Shown here: one piece after another, positions 1 to 9,734 of the stretch
Layout: the number at the start of each line of letters is the position of its first letter
Numbering within the stretch: the first letter of the stretch is position 1
DNA from: Geodermatophilus sabuli
Lineage (GTDB): Bacteria; Actinomycetota; Actinomycetes; Mycobacteriales; Geodermatophilaceae
Reading direction: 5' to 3'
Assembly: GCF_010686765.1 (NCBI RefSeq)
Contig: NZ_JAAGWF010000027.1
Coordinates: forward strand, 46,879 to 110,878
DNA length: 64,000 bases
Notes under the pieces: model-generated
What the model was told of the DNA's origin: nothing
The model's input: the letters and a program-made list of their open reading frames with translations, nothing else
Databases searched by the model: none
Made by a program: the position numbers and the translations under genes

Positions 1-825
1 GGGCGGCGCAGTGGCCTGACCTTCGCCCCCGAGGGCGGCAGCGAGCGGATCCGCCGGGTCATCAACAAGACCGTCTCCAAGGACGACCTGGTCCGCACCG
101 TCACCACCGCCTACGCCAACGGCTGGCGCCAGGTGAAGCTCTACTTCATGTGCGGTCTGCCCACCGAGACCGACGAGGACGTGCTGGAGATCGCCGAGCT
201 GGCCGTCGACGTCATCCGCGCCGGCCGGGAGGCCAGCGGGTCCAAGGACGTCCGGTGCACCGTCTCGATCGGCGGGTTCGTGCCCAAGCCGCACACCCCG
301 TTCCAGTGGGCGGCCCAGGCCAGCGCGGAGACCATCGACCACCGCCTGCGGGTGCTCCGCCAGGCGATCAACGCCGACCGCCGCATCGGCCGGTCCATCG
401 GGCTGCGCTACCACGACGGCAAGCCCGGCGTGGTCGAGGGTCTGCTCTCCCGCGGTGACCGCCGCGTCGGCCGGGTCATCGAGCGGGTCTGGCGCGAGGG
501 CGGCCGGTTCGACGGCTGGAGCGAGCACTTCTCCTACGAGCGCTGGACGGCGGCCGCGGCGCAGGAGCTCCCGCCCCTCGGCGTCGACCTCGACTGGTTC
601 ACCACCCGCGAGCGCACCCAGGACGAGGTCCTGCCCTGGGACCACCTGGACTCCGGCCTCGACAAGGAGTGGCTCTGGGACGACTGGCAGGAGGCCCTCT
701 CCGAGGAGGAGGTCGCCGACTGCCGATGGACCCCCTGCTACGACTGCGGCGTCTGCCCGACCAACGGCACCGAGATCCAGATCGGGCCGACCGGGCGCAG
801 CCTGCTGCCCCTGACCGTCGTCTGA
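1..825 (+). CDS. Radical SAM protein, TIGR03960 type (3' part)
   Basis: The reading frame is open from base 1, so the gene starts outside the window; 274 codons remain. The visible part carries the end of a radical SAM barrel (FAPEGGSERIRRVINK near the edge, then KLYFMCGLPTETDED and VSIGGFVPKPHTPFQW). The C-terminal part has the Cys-rich segment CRWTPCYDCGVCPTNG, typical of the TIGR03960 family, which has an N-terminal B12-binding-like domain (outside the window). The [4Fe-4S]-binding Cys triplet is also upstream. The biochemical reaction is not established. The stop overlaps the next ATG (TGATG), so the two are translationally coupled, as usual for this gene pair ahead of rne in actinobacteria. 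Confidence 0.85.
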   Translation, partial: GRRSGLTFAPEGGSERIRRVINKTVSKDDLVRTVTTAYANGWRQVKLYFMCGLPTETDEDVLEIAELAVDVIRAGREASGSKDVRCTVSIGGFVPKPHTPFQWAAQASAETIDHRLRVLRQAINADRRIGRSIGLRYHDGKPGVVEGLLSRGDRRVGRVIERVWREGGRFDGWSEHFSYERWTAAAAQELPPLGVDLDWFTTRERTQDEVLPWDHLDSGLDKEWLWDDWQEALSEEEVADCRWTPCYDCGVCPTNGTEIQIGPTGRSLLPLTVV

Positions 826-1592
826 TGGCCCGCCAGCCCGAGGGCCCGCCCCCGCCGCCCACGGTGCAGAAGCTGCGGCTGCGCTACACCAAGCGCGGCC
901 CGCTCCGCTTCGCCTCGCACCGGGACCTGGCCCGGGCACTGGAGCGGGCGCTGCGGCGGGCCCAGGTGCCGATGGCCTTCTCGGCGGGGTTCAGCCCGCA
1001 CCCGAAGATCTCCTACGTCGGGGCGGCGCCCACCGGCGCGGCCAGCGAGGCCGAGTACGTCGAGATCGGCCTGGCGCAGGCGCGCGACCCCGACGCCGTG
1101 CGGGCGGCCCTGGACGCCGCGCTGCCGCCCGGCATCGACGTCGTCGAGTGCGTCGAGGCGGCCGAGGGCGGGGGCTCGCTGGCCGACCGGATCGACGCGG
1201 CGACCTGGCGGGTGGAGCTGCCGGGCGTGGAGCCGGCCGACCTCGGCGCCGCCGTCGAGGCCCTCCTGGCCCGCGCCGAGGTCACCGTGGCCAAGCGCAC
1301 GAAGAACGGCCCGCGGGACATCGACGCGCGCGCCGCCGTGGCCAGCGCGTCGGCGGGTGGGACAGCAGGTTGTGCCATACTGACCGTGGTCGTCCGGCAG
1401 GTGACGCCCTCCGTTCGACCCGACGACGTGTTGGCTGCTCTGACTGCCGTCGCCGACCTGCGCCCGCCGTTGCCCCCACGGGCCGTGCGTGAGGCGCAGG
1501 GCCGGCTCGACGACAGCGGAACCGTGGCCGACCCGCTCGGACCGGATCGTGCGGCGCGTGCCCGCTGCCAGGGGGAGCGCGCGACGGTCTGA
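825..1592 (+). CDS. Radical SAM-associated protein, TIGR03936 type
   Basis: A 255-residue protein that starts at the ATG overlapping the previous stop. The N-terminal motif KLRLRYTKRGPLRFASHRDLARALERALRRA, followed by FSAGFSPHPKI (residues about 47-57), is the signature of the TIGR03936/DUF2344 family, which almost always sits beside the TIGR03960 radical SAM protein. In some bacteria it is fused to it. Function unknown; a role in rRNA or RNA modification has been suggested from context only. The last 60 residues are less conserved. I considered a promoter for rne inside its 3' end and could not support one. Confidence 0.8.
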   Translation: MARQPEGPPPPPTVQKLRLRYTKRGPLRFASHRDLARALERALRRAQVPMAFSAGFSPHPKISYVGAAPTGAASEAEYVEIGLAQARDPDAVRAALDAALPPGIDVVECVEAAEGGGSLADRIDAATWRVELPGVEPADLGAAVEALLARAEVTVAKRTKNGPRDIDARAAVASASAGGTAGCAILTVVVRQVTPSVRPDDVLAALTAVADLRPPLPPRAVREAQGRLDDSGTVADPLGPDRAARARCQGERATV

Positions 1593-1863
1593 CCGGTGGG
1601 GCCGGGGCCTCGCGACGTCGAGCGGCACGACTGCCAGACGTGACGCACCCGAGCACCACCGCAGACCTGCTCCACCGCACCACCGCACACCGGCTCCCGG
1701 CCGCGGCAACGCAGCATCCGGTAGCCGGACCACAGACTTCGCGAGTCGGACTCCAGCCGTCGGTCCACCGGCGCGACCGCCCGACCCGCCCAACCCGTGC
1801 TCCTGCGCGGCCGCCAGTCGAACCGATCGGCGCCCGGGAGCACCACACAGGAGGCGAGCCCTC

Positions 1864-4800
1864 GTGGCCGACCAGACCGACGACGACACCATCACCACCC
1901 GCCCCGCGGCCGGGGAGATCACCCCCGTGGCCGGCTTGGGCCCGGCCGACGACGGGCTCGACCCGACGATCCCGCCGGTCGAGCCCGAGGGCGCCGAGCC
2001 CGCGGACGGCGGTGCGGCCCCCGCCGAGCCGACCGCCCTCGCCGAGCCCGAGTCGGAGCCGGAGCCGGAGCCCGCGCCCGCGCCCGAACCGGAGCTGGAG
2101 CCCGACGACCTCCCGGTCTCCCCGTTCGGCGCCCAGTTCAGCTCCCCGGAGCCCACCGCGGTCATCGCCCGGCCGCGCCGCCGCGCCACCCGCCCGGCCG
2201 CGACGGCCGACCCGGATGCCTACGAACCCCCCGCGCCCACGGCGCCGGCGGTGCCGGCGTTCGTCAGCTTCGTCGCGCCCGCCGAGGCCGAGGCCCCCCC
2301 GGCGCCGCGGCGCCGGAGCCGGCGACCGGTGGCGGAGTCACCCGTCGTCGACGAGGCCGACGAGGCGTCGGCCGAGGACCTCGACGAGGAGACCCCGGCG
2401 CCGCGCTCCCGGCGTGGTCGCTCCCGCCGCCGGTCCGGCGGCGACGAGCCCGTCGCCACCACCGCCGTCGAGGAGGTGGACGCCGACACCGACGAGGACG
2501 ACACCACCGACACCACCGACGTGGACGCCGACGCCGAGGACCGCGACGAGGGCGCCGGGGGCAGCCGGCGCCGCCGCCGTGGCCGCCGCGGCCGGGGCCG
2601 CGGGCGCAGCGGTGAGGACTCCGCGGACGAGGACGCCGACGACGCCGAGGAGTCCGACGAGGACGAGGACACCGGCACCGAGGAGCCCGACGAGGACGAC
2701 GCCGAGGCCGGCGAGGACTCGGCCGAGGGCGAGGAGGGCGAGGGCGGCTCGAGCACGAGGCGCCGCCGCCGCCGGCGTCGCCGGGGCGGCAGCGACAGCG
2801 CCGACGTCCCCGCCGAGGCCGACGACGACCGCCCGGAGCGGGCCGGCCGCAACGGCCGCACCACGAGCGACGACGACGTCCGCGGGGTCGCCGGGTCCAC
2901 CCGGCTGGAGGCCAAGCGGCAGCGCCGCCGGGACGGGCGGGACAGCGGCCGGCGGCGCGCGCCGATCCTCACCGAGTCGGAGTTCCTCGCCCGCCGCGAG
3001 GCGGTCGACCGGAAGATGGTCATCCGTCAGCGCGGCGAGCGGACGCAGATCGCCGTCCTCGAGGACGACGTGCTGGTCGAGCACTACGTGACCCAGGCGC
3101 AGGCGACGTCCTTCGCCGGGAACGTGTACCTCGGCCGGGTGCAGAACGTGCTGCCCAGCATGGAGGCCGCGTTCGTCGACATCGGCAAGGGCCGCAACGC
3201 CGTCCTCTACGCCGGTGAGGTCAACTGGGACGCCGCCGGTCTCTCGGGCAAGCAGCGCTCGATCGAGACCGCGATGAAGTCCGGCGACAAGGTCCTGGTG
3301 CAGGTGACCAAGGACCCGATCGGCCACAAGGGCGCCCGGCTGACCCAGCAGATCAACCTGCCCGGCCGCTTCCTGGTCTACGTGCCCGGCGGCTCGATGA
3401 CCGGGATCAGCCGCAAGCTGCCCGACACCGAGCGCCAGCGGCTCAAGGACGTCCTCAAGAAGATCGTCCCCGAGGACGCCGGCGTGATCATCCGGACCGC
3501 CGCGGAGGGCGCCTCGGAGGAGGAGCTCACCCGCGACGTCGCGCGGCTGCAGGCGCAGTGGGACGTGATCTCCAAGAAGGCCGAGACGACGTCGAGCGCG
3601 CCGACGCTGCTCTACGGCGAGCCCGACCTCGCGATCCGGGTGATCCGCGACGTCTTCAACGAGGACTTCAAGGACCTCGTCGTCCAGGGCGACGACGCCT
3701 GGGACACCGTCGAGGCCTACGTCGCGCACGTCTCCCCGGAGCTGACCGGGCGGCTGACCCGCTTCACCGGCGAGGGCGACGTCTTCCACGACCTGCGCAT
3801 CGACGAGCAGCTGATGAAGGCGCTGGACCGCAAGGTCTGGCTGCCCTCGGGTGGCTCGCTGGTGATCGACCGCACCGAGGCGATGACCGTCGTCGACGTC
3901 AACACCGGCAAGTTCGTCGGGTCCGGCGGCAACCTCGAGCAGACGGTCACGCGCAACAACATGGAGGCCGCGGAGGAGATCGTCCGCCAGCTCCGGTTGC
4001 GCGACATCGGCGGCATCATCGTCATCGACTTCATCGACATGGTCCTGGAGAGCAACCGCGACCTGGTGCTGCGGCGGCTCACCGAGTGCCTGGGCCGCGA
4101 CCGCACCAAGCACCAGGTCGCCGAGGTGACCTCGCTGGGGCTGGTGCAGATGACCCGCAAGCGCGTGGGTCAGGGGCTGCTCGAGGTCTTCTCCGAGCCG
4201 TGCGAGCACTGCCGCGGCCGCGGGGTGCTCGTGCACACCGACCCGGTCGACGAGCGGCGTCGCGGGGGCGGCAACGGCTCCCCGCCGGCTCCGCCGGCCG
4301 TTCCCGCCGGCGGCAACGGCCGGCGCGACCCGAACCGGTCCGAGCAGAACCGGTCGGAGCGGTCCCGGAACGACGCGCCGAAGGACGCCGTCGCCACCGA
4401 CGTCACCGAGCCGAGCCCGGCCGGCGCCGAGGCGCCCGCAGCGGGCGCCCCGGACGGCGAGGCCGAGCCGACGCGCTCCGGCGGCCGGCGCAGCCGTGGC
4501 CGTCGCAACCGCAGCCAGGCGGGCGAGGAGCGGGCCGCCGAGGACGCCGCCGTGCTCGGGCTCACCGACGACGTCCCGGCCCCGCCTGGAGCGACCGAGC
4601 CGGCACCCGCCGAGCCAGGGACCGCCGAGCCGGCAACTGCCGAGCCGGCGAGCGTCGAGCCGGAGACCCCCGCGGTCGCGACGACGGAGCAGGAGGCCGC
4701 CGAGCCGGGAACCGACGGGTCCGCGACGAGCGCCCCCGGGGACGACGGCACGACGGCCGTCCAGGAGCCGGACCAGCCCGACGCCGTGGTGCCCGACGTG

Positions 4801-5046
4801 GCCCCCGAGCCCGGGCCGGTGGAGGTCGCTCCGCAGGTGCAGCTCGTTGACCCGCCGACGCCGGCGGCCGTCGTCCCCGCGCCCGAGCCCGAGCGCCGGG
4901 AGGTCCCCGTCGACGGCAGTGGCGACGTGGGCCTGCCGGCCGGCCCCGCCGACCCGGGCCCGGCGGGCGACCCGCCGGGCGCCGCCGTCACCCGGCCGCG
5001 CCGTCGCCGCGCTGCCAGTCGCCCGGCCGGCCCGCCGGCCTCGTGA
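1864..5046 (+). CDS. rne: Ribonuclease E/G
   Basis: Endoribonuclease of 1060 residues that cleaves single-stranded RNA in mRNA decay and rRNA processing. I chose the GTG at 1864 because AGGAGG (1849-1854) lies nine bases before it; the frame stays open further upstream, but that part looks non-coding. Residues 1-380 are low-complexity acid/Pro stretches with Arg-rich blocks (RRRRGRRGRGRGR), as in actinobacterial RNase E. The S1 domain begins near residue 418 (GNVYLGRVQNVLPSMEAAFV), the catalytic DVNTG lies near 676, IVIDFID near 719, and the Zn-link CEHC at 780. The C-terminal 270 residues are again disordered, with AEP repeats. A 271-base untranslated stretch precedes it; rne leaders are autoregulatory in Escherichia coli, but nothing specific is visible here. 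Confidence 0.95.
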   Translation: MADQTDDDTITTRPAAGEITPVAGLGPADDGLDPTIPPVEPEGAEPADGGAAPAEPTALAEPESEPEPEPAPAPEPELEPDDLPVSPFGAQFSSPEPTAVIARPRRRATRPAATADPDAYEPPAPTAPAVPAFVSFVAPAEAEAPPAPRRRSRRPVAESPVVDEADEASAEDLDEETPAPRSRRGRSRRRSGGDEPVATTAVEEVDADTDEDDTTDTTDVDADAEDRDEGAGGSRRRRRGRRGRGRGRSGEDSADEDADDAEESDEDEDTGTEEPDEDDAEAGEDSAEGEEGEGGSSTRRRRRRRRRGGSDSADVPAEADDDRPERAGRNGRTTSDDDVRGVAGSTRLEAKRQRRRDGRDSGRRRAPILTESEFLARREAVDRKMVIRQRGERTQIAVLEDDVLVEHYVTQAQATSFAGNVYLGRVQNVLPSMEAAFVDIGKGRNAVLYAGEVNWDAAGLSGKQRSIETAMKSGDKVLVQVTKDPIGHKGARLTQQINLPGRFLVYVPGGSMTGISRKLPDTERQRLKDVLKKIVPEDAGVIIRTAAEGASEEELTRDVARLQAQWDVISKKAETTSSAPTLLYGEPDLAIRVIRDVFNEDFKDLVVQGDDAWDTVEAYVAHVSPELTGRLTRFTGEGDVFHDLRIDEQLMKALDRKVWLPSGGSLVIDRTEAMTVVDVNTGKFVGSGGNLEQTVTRNNMEAAEEIVRQLRLRDIGGIIVIDFIDMVLESNRDLVLRRLTECLGRDRTKHQVAEVTSLGLVQMTRKRVGQGLLEVFSEPCEHCRGRGVLVHTDPVDERRRGGGNGSPPAPPAVPAGGNGRRDPNRSEQNRSERSRNDAPKDAVATDVTEPSPAGAEAPAAGAPDGEAEPTRSGGRRSRGRRNRSQAGEERAAEDAAVLGLTDDVPAPPGATEPAPAEPGTAEPATAEPASVEPETPAVATTEQEAAEPGTDGSATSAPGDDGTTAVQEPDQPDAVVPDVAPEPGPVEVAPQVQLVDPPTPAAVVPAPEPERREVPVDGSGDVGLPAGPADPGPAGDPPGAAVTRPRRRRAASRPAGPPAS

Positions 5047-5056
5047 GCCCCTGAGG

Positions 5057-5104
5057 CCCCCTGCTGGGTCCCGCCGCGAGCGTTCGAGCGGTGGGGGCAG
5101 GGGG
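5057..5104 (+). terminator. Hairpin terminator after rne
   Basis: CCCCCTGC (5057-5064) pairs perfectly with GCAGGGGG (5097-5104); inside it CCCGCCGC pairs with GCGGTGGG through one G-U pair. It begins ten bases after the rne stop. No U-tract follows, as is common in high-GC actinobacteria. Confidence 0.7.
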
Positions 5105-5117
5105 TCCTTCGACCGGG

Positions 5118-5147
5118 TCGACCCCGTTGCGGCGGCTCGGGTACGCT
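5118..5147 (+). promoter_or_regulatory. Candidate promoter of rplU-rpmA
   Basis: TCGACC (5118-5123) and TACGCT (5142-5147) are separated by 18 bases, a fair housekeeping-sigma match just downstream of the rne terminator. It would give a GC-rich leader of about 120 bases before rplU, with several possible stems. Whether L21 controls this leader cannot be told from one sequence. Confidence 0.45.
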
Positions 5148-5274
5148 GGTCGGGTTGCACCGCCCAGGGCGGGGCGCCTCCGGGTGCCGTCCGGGAGGCG
5201 GGCAGCCCGTCCAGCACCCGGCGCCCGCCGCCGGGGTGCGCGCAGGACATGAAGCAGCGATCGAGGAGTCAGTG

Positions 5275-5586
5275 GTGTACGCAGTCGTGAAGGCCGGTGG
5301 CCGGCAGCACAAGGTGGCCGTGGGCGACCGGTTCACGGTCAACCGTCTCGTGGGTGCGGCGGGCGACTCCGTCACCCTCCCGGCCCTGCTCCTGGTCGAC
5401 GGGGACACCGTCACCAGCGACGCGCAGGCCCTGGCCGGCGTGACCGTGACCGGCGAGATCGTCGGCCACGGCAAGGGCCCGAAGATCCGCATCCACAAGT
5501 TCAAGAACAAGACCGGCTACCACAAGCGGCAGGGGCACCGTCAGCCCCTGACCGACGTCGTGGTCCGCGACATCACGAAGGGCTGA
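5275..5586 (+). CDS. rplU: 50S ribosomal protein L21
   Basis: A 103-residue ribosomal protein that binds 23S rRNA. The start is GTG giving (M)[17 protein letters not shown], the conserved L21 N-terminus; an adjacent GTG at 5272 would add only one residue. The C-terminal signature [21 protein letters not shown] (residues about 71-91) is intact. It is co-transcribed with rpmA seven bases downstream, the universal order. Length is normal for the family. Confidence 0.96.
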   Translation: MYAVVKAGGRQHKVAVGDRFTVNRLVGAAGDSVTLPALLLVDGDTVTSDAQALAGVTVTGEIVGHGKGPKIRIHKFKNKTGYHKRQGHRQPLTDVVVRDITKG

Positions 5587-5593
5587 CGACGAC

Positions 5594-5851
5594 ATGGCAC
5601 ACAAGAAGGGCGCCTCGTCCTCCCGCAACGGCCGCGACTCGAACGCCCAGCGCCTCGGCGTCAAGCGCTTCGGTGGCCAGGTCGTGAAGGCCGGCGAGAT
5701 CATCGTCCGCCAGCGCGGCACCCACTTCCACCCGGGCCTGGGCGTCGGCCGCGGCAGCGACGACACGCTGTTCGCGCTCGCCCCCGGCGCGGTGACCTTC
5801 GGCACCCGGCGCGGTCGCAGGACCATCTCCATCTCGGCCGTCGAGGCCTGA
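5594..5851 (+). CDS. rpmA: 50S ribosomal protein L27
   Basis: An 85-residue protein of the large-subunit peptidyl-transferase region. It begins [16 protein letters not shown], so there is no Firmicutes-type cleavable N-terminal extension. The conserved core [24 protein letters not shown] (residues about 20-43) and [13 protein letters not shown] follow. It ends the rplU-rpmA operon ahead of two strong hairpins. Confidence 0.96.
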   Translation: MAHKKGASSSRNGRDSNAQRLGVKRFGGQVVKAGEIIVRQRGTHFHPGLGVGRGSDDTLFALAPGAVTFGTRRGRRTISISAVEA

Positions 5852-5858
5852 AGAAGGA

Positions 5859-5909
5859 CCCCGCTGCCCCCCACCCCTCGCGAGCTCGGGGCGGGACCCT
5901 GCAGCGGGG
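5859..5909 (+). terminator. Terminator hairpin after rpmA
   Basis: CCCCGCTGC (5859-5867) pairs perfectly with GCAGCGGGG (5901-5909). A nested stem CCCC/GGGG (5874-5877/5888-5891) closes a ten-base loop TCGCGAGCTC. The same loop decamer appears in hairpins after znuB and at the dnaJ end. Confidence 0.75.
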
Positions 5910-5930
5910 CCGACCACCACATGCGTGCTG

Positions 5931-5963
5931 ACGAGCGCACGGGCCGACGGCCCGTGCGCTCGT
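5931..5963 (+). terminator. Second hairpin between rpmA and obg
   Basis: A perfect 15-bp stem: ACGAGCGCACGGGCC (5931-5945) with GGCCCGTGCGCTCGT (5949-5963) around a GAC triloop. It sits 21 bases after the first hairpin and 32 bases before the obg ATG. It could be a tandem terminator or an attenuator in an obg leader. Confidence 0.55.
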
Positions 5964-5995
5964 GGCGCTGGACAACCAGGTAGGGGGCGGCGGAC

Positions 5996-7480
5996 ATGGC
6001 CGCTTTCGTCGATCGCGTGATCGTGCACGTGGCCGCGGGCAACGGCGGGCACGGTGTCTCGTCGGTGCACCGCGAGAAGTTCAAGCCGCTCGGCGGTCCC
6101 GACGGCGGCAACGGCGGCAACGGGGGCGACGTCGTCCTCGAGGTCGACCCGAGCGTGCACACGCTGCTGGACTTCCACCACCGCCCGCACCAGAAGGCCG
6201 GCAACGGCCGCCCGGGCGAGGGCAGCAACCGGCACGGCGCCCGCGGTGAGGACCGCGTCCTGCGCGTGCCCGCCGGCACCGTGGTGAGCACCCCCGACGG
6301 CCGGGTCATCGCCGACCTCGTCGGTGCCGGCACCCGCGTCGTCCTCGCCTCCGGGGGCCGGGGCGGGCTGGGCAACGCCGCGCTGGCCAACGCCCGGCGC
6401 AAGGCGCCCGGCTTCGCGCTGCTCGGCGAGCCCGGCGAGGCGTTCGACGCCGTCATCGAGCTCAAGAGCATCGCCGACGTCGGCCTGGTCGGTTTCCCCT
6501 CGGCCGGGAAGTCCTCGCTGATCGCGGCGATGTCCGCGGCCCGGCCCAAGATCGCCGACTACCCGTTCACCACCCTCGTGCCCAACCTCGGCGTGGTCCG
6601 CTCCGGCGACACCTCCTACACGATGGCCGACGTGCCGGGGCTGATCCCCGGCGCGTCCGTCGGCAAGGGCCTGGGGCTGGAGTTCCTCCGCCACATCGAG
6701 CGCTGCGCCGTCCTGGTGCACGTGGTCGACATGGCGACGATGGAGCCCGGGCGCGACCCGGAGAGCGACGTCGAGGCCCTCGAGTACGAGCTCGCCGAGT
6801 ACAGCGGCGAGGAGATCGACCTGGTCGGGCGACTGCAGATCGCCGTCCTCAACAAGATCGACGTCCCGGACGCCCGCGAGCTGGTCGACCTGGTCCGCGG
6901 CACGCTCGAGGAGCGGGGCCTGCAGGTGTTCCCGATCAGCGCGGCGACGGGGGAGGGGCTCAGGGAACTGGGCTTCGCCCTGGCGGCCGCCGTCGAGGCG
7001 CACCGCGCGGCCCTGCCCGAGCCGGAGCCGGCGCGGATCACCCTCACCCCGCGGGCGGTCGACGACAACGGCTTCACCGTCACCCGCGACCCCGAGGACG
7101 ACGAGGCCTTCGTGGTCCGCGGCGTCAAGCCCGAGCGCTGGGTGCGCCAGACCGACTTCACCAACGACGAGGCCGTGGGCTTCCTCGCCGACCGGCTCAA
7201 CCGGCTGGGTGTGGAGGAGGAGCTGGCGAAGGCCGGCGCCCGCGAGGGTGACGCGGTGACCATCGGCGACGTCCAGTTCGACTGGGTGCCGACCCTGCCG
7301 GCCGGCACCCTCACCGCCGAGGAGTCCGCCGGCCTCGGCGGCCGCGGCACCGACTCCCGCATCGACGCCCCGCACCGGGTGCGCGCCGAGGAGCGGCTGG
7401 CCGCCAAGAAGCTCCGCCGGGTGCCCTACGAGCTGTCCGAGACGTGGGACGACGAGGACCTGCCGGACGACGCGACGTGA
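5996..7480 (+). CDS. obgE: GTPase Obg/CgtA
   Basis: Obg GTPase of 494 residues that acts in 50S assembly and stringent control. The Gly-rich Obg fold fills residues 1-155 ([25 protein letters not shown]). The G domain has the P-loop GFPSAGKSS at 166, DVPG near 211 and NKID near 286. The extra C-terminal OCT domain (about 345-430) is followed by an acidic tail. The ATG at 5996 gives [18 protein letters not shown], the expected start. The stop overlaps the GTG of proB. Confidence 0.95.
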   Translation: MAAFVDRVIVHVAAGNGGHGVSSVHREKFKPLGGPDGGNGGNGGDVVLEVDPSVHTLLDFHHRPHQKAGNGRPGEGSNRHGARGEDRVLRVPAGTVVSTPDGRVIADLVGAGTRVVLASGGRGGLGNAALANARRKAPGFALLGEPGEAFDAVIELKSIADVGLVGFPSAGKSSLIAAMSAARPKIADYPFTTLVPNLGVVRSGDTSYTMADVPGLIPGASVGKGLGLEFLRHIERCAVLVHVVDMATMEPGRDPESDVEALEYELAEYSGEEIDLVGRLQIAVLNKIDVPDARELVDLVRGTLEERGLQVFPISAATGEGLRELGFALAAAVEAHRAALPEPEPARITLTPRAVDDNGFTVTRDPEDDEAFVVRGVKPERWVRQTDFTNDEAVGFLADRLNRLGVEEELAKAGAREGDAVTIGDVQFDWVPTLPAGTLTAEESAGLGGRGTDSRIDAPHRVRAEERLAAKKLRRVPYELSETWDDEDLPDDAT

Positions 7481-8613
7481 GCACCCGACCGGAGATCGCC
7501 GGCGCCCGCCGGGTCGTGGTCAAGGTCGGCTCGTCCTCGCTGACCACCCTGCCCGGCGGGCTGGACGAGACGCGGCTGTCCGCGCTGGTCGACGTCCTCG
7601 GTGCCCAGCGGACGGCCGGCCGCGAGGTCGTGCTGGTGTCCTCCGGCGCGATCGCCGCCGGGCTGGCCCCGCTGGGCATCGACGGCCGTCCGCGTGACCT
7701 GGCCACCGCCCAGGCCGCGGCGAGCGTGGGGCAGCTGCGGCTGGTGCAGACCTACGCCGACGCCTTCGCCCGGCACGGGGTGACGGTCGGCCAGGTGCTG
7801 CTCACCGCCGACGACCTCACCCGGCGCAGCCACTACCGCAACGCCCACCGGACCGTCGAGCGGCTGCTGGCCCTCGGCGTGCTGCCGATCGTGAACGAGA
7901 ACGACACCGTCGCCACCGAGGAGATCCGCTTCGGCGACAACGACCGGCTCGCGGCGCTGGTCGCGCACGTCGCCCAGGCCGACGCGCTGCTGCTGCTCTC
8001 CGACGTCGACGGCGTGTACGACGGGGACCCCCGCTCGGGCCCGGCCCAGCTGATCGACACCGTCACGAGCCCGGCCGACCTGGCCGCGGTCACCCTCGGC
8101 TCGGCCAGCCGCAACGGGGTGGGCACCGGCGGCATGGCGACCAAGGTGGAGGCGGCGATGATCGCCGCGCACGCCGGGGTGCCCGTCGTGGTGACGTCCA
8201 CGGCCCAGGTCGGCGCCGCGCTCGCGGGGGAGCGGGTGGGCACGCTGTTCGCCGTCGCCGGGCGGCGTCCCGGCGCCCGCCAGTTCTGGCTGCGCTACGC
8301 CAGCCGGCCGCGCGGGTCGGTCCTGCTCGACGAGGGCGCGGTCCGCGCGGTGCGGGAGCGGGGCGCCTCGCTGCTGGCCGCCGGGGTCGTCGGGGCGACC
8401 GGGGACTTCCTCGCCGACGACCCGGTGGAGCTGGTCGGCCCGGACGGCGCCGTCGTCGCCCGCGGCCTGGTCGCCTACGACGCCCGCGAGCTGCCGGCGC
8501 TGTTCGGCCGCAAGACCGGTGAGCTCGACCCGGAGTACCGCCGCGAGGTGGTGCACCGCGACGAGATGGTGCTGGTCGGCCCCCGGCCGGTCAGGGCCGC
8601 ACCCCCCGGCTGA
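7477..8613 (+). CDS. proB: Glutamate 5-kinase
   Basis: A 378-residue kinase that phosphorylates glutamate with ATP in the first step of proline synthesis. The GTG start overlaps the obg stop (GTGA). The amino-acid kinase fold is clear: [10 protein letters not shown] near residue 10, [25 protein letters not shown] and the ATP-binding [14 protein letters not shown]-terminal PUA domain from about residue 270 resembles the E. coli form. proA, the next enzyme, lies 6 kb downstream, separated by the MarR and zinc genes. Confidence 0.94.
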   Translation: MSTRPEIAGARRVVVKVGSSSLTTLPGGLDETRLSALVDVLGAQRTAGREVVLVSSGAIAAGLAPLGIDGRPRDLATAQAAASVGQLRLVQTYADAFARHGVTVGQVLLTADDLTRRSHYRNAHRTVERLLALGVLPIVNENDTVATEEIRFGDNDRLAALVAHVAQADALLLLSDVDGVYDGDPRSGPAQLIDTVTSPADLAAVTLGSASRNGVGTGGMATKVEAAMIAAHAGVPVVVTSTAQVGAALAGERVGTLFAVAGRRPGARQFWLRYASRPRGSVLLDEGAVRAVRERGASLLAAGVVGATGDFLADDPVELVGPDGAVVARGLVAYDARELPALFGRKTGELDPEYRREVVHRDEMVLVGPRPVRAAPPG

Positions 8614-8625
8614 GAGACTGCCGGC

Positions 8626-9108
8626 GTGACCATCCGACCGATCCGCGAGCTCGGGGACCCCGTGCTGCGCACCCCCGCCGACGAGGTGCGGGCATTCGAC
8701 CGGGAGCTCGCCGCGCTGGTGCGCGACCTCGAGGAGACCGTGGACAACCCCGGCCGCGCCGGGGTCGCCGGGCCGCAGATCGGCGTCAGCCTGCGGGTGT
8801 TCGCCTACAACGTGGACGGCGTCATCGGGCACATGGTGAACCCCCGGATCGTGGAGTCGTCCGAGGAGACCCAGGACGGCGACGAGGGGTGCCTGTCCAT
8901 CCCCGGCATCTGGGCGCCGACGGTGCGGGCGATGCACGCCGTGGCCGAGGGCTTCGACGTCTCCGGCGAGCCGCTGCGGCTGGAGGGGACCGGGCTCATG
9001 GCGCGGGCGCTGCAGCACGAGGTCGACCACCTCGACGGGAAGGTCTTCATCGACCGGCTGACCGGCGAGGCGCGCAAGACGGCGCTGCGGGCGCTGCGCG
9101 ACCGGTGA
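8626..9108 (+). CDS. def: Peptide deformylase
   Basis: A 160-residue Fe/Zn hydrolase that removes the N-formyl group from new proteins. All three motifs are present: GVAGPQIG (residues 46-53), EGCLSIPG with the metal Cys, and QHEVDHLDG with the two His ligands and catalytic Glu. No Shine-Dalgarno is obvious before GTG 8626; GAGACT lies six bases upstream, which fits a leaderless transcript. Its stop overlaps the next GTG. Confidence 0.93.
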   Translation: MTIRPIRELGDPVLRTPADEVRAFDRELAALVRDLEETVDNPGRAGVAGPQIGVSLRVFAYNVDGVIGHMVNPRIVESSEETQDGDEGCLSIPGIWAPTVRAMHAVAEGFDVSGEPLRLEGTGLMARALQHEVDHLDGKVFIDRLTGEARKTALRALRDR

Positions 9109-9731
9109 GCCGGCCGAGCCCCGTGAGCCGGCCGAACCCGCCGCGTTGGCCGAGCCCGGTGACGCTGACCGGCGAGCTGGTCACCCTGGAGCCGCTGCGT
9201 CCCGAGCACCACGACGAACTGGTGGCCGCGGCCGGCGACGGCCGGCTGTGGGAGCTCTGGTACACGTCGGTGCCCGACCCGGAGGGGATGGCCGCCGACA
9301 TCTCCGCCCGGCTGGCGCGGCAGGCAGCGGGCGAGATGCTGCCGTTCACCGTGCGGTCCGCCGCCGGGGCGGTCGTGGGCATGACCACCTACCTCAACGT
9401 CGAGCCCGAGGCGCCGCGGCTGGAGATCGGGGGCACCTGGACGGCGGCCTCGGCGCAGCGGACCGGCGTGAACACCGAGAGCAAGCTGCTGCTGCTCGGT
9501 CACGCCTTCGACGTCCTGGGCTGCATCGCGGTCGAGTTCCGGACGCACTGGCACAACCGGCGGTCCCGGGCCGCGGTCGAGCGGCTGGGTGCCAAGCAGG
9601 ACGGCGTCCTGCGCAACCACCGGCGGCTGCCCGACGGCTCGCTGCGGGACACTGTCGTCTACTCGATCCTCGACTCGGAGTGGCCCGCCGTCCGGGCCGG
9701 CCTGCGGCACCGGCTGGCCCGCGGCCGCTGA
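9105..9731 (+). CDS. GNAT N-acetyltransferase, RimJ/RimL type
   Basis: A 208-residue acetyl-CoA-dependent acetyltransferase. The first GTG (9105) overlaps the def stop; a second in-frame GTG at 9123 is possible, and the conserved part (LTGELVTLEPLRPEHHDELV) starts later still. The RimJ/RimL-like strand EIGGTWTAASAQRTGVNTESKLLLLGHAFD and the motif NRRSRAAVERLGAKQDGVLR (CoA-binding turn) are clear. The substrate is unknown. It ends four bases before a convergent gene. Confidence 0.8.
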   Translation: MSRPSPVSRPNPPRWPSPVTLTGELVTLEPLRPEHHDELVAAAGDGRLWELWYTSVPDPEGMAADISARLARQAAGEMLPFTVRSAAGAVVGMTTYLNVEPEAPRLEIGGTWTAASAQRTGVNTESKLLLLGHAFDVLGCIAVEFRTHWHNRRSRAAVERLGAKQDGVLRNHRRLPDGSLRDTVVYSILDSEWPAVRAGLRHRLARGR

Positions 9732-9734
9732 GCC

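Noticed and set aside
1364..1385. A CATACT box inside the TIGR03936 gene as an rne promoter.
   Set aside because: No -35 element at 16-18 bases and it lies in coding sequence; support is too weak.
2338..5250. Long minus-strand frame of 970 codons opposite rne (and similar ones of 700-990 codons at 13842, 16449, 19515 and 33613).
   Set aside because: These are shadows of high-GC coding on the other strand; their residues are low-complexity and no family is recognisable, while the sense genes are clear.
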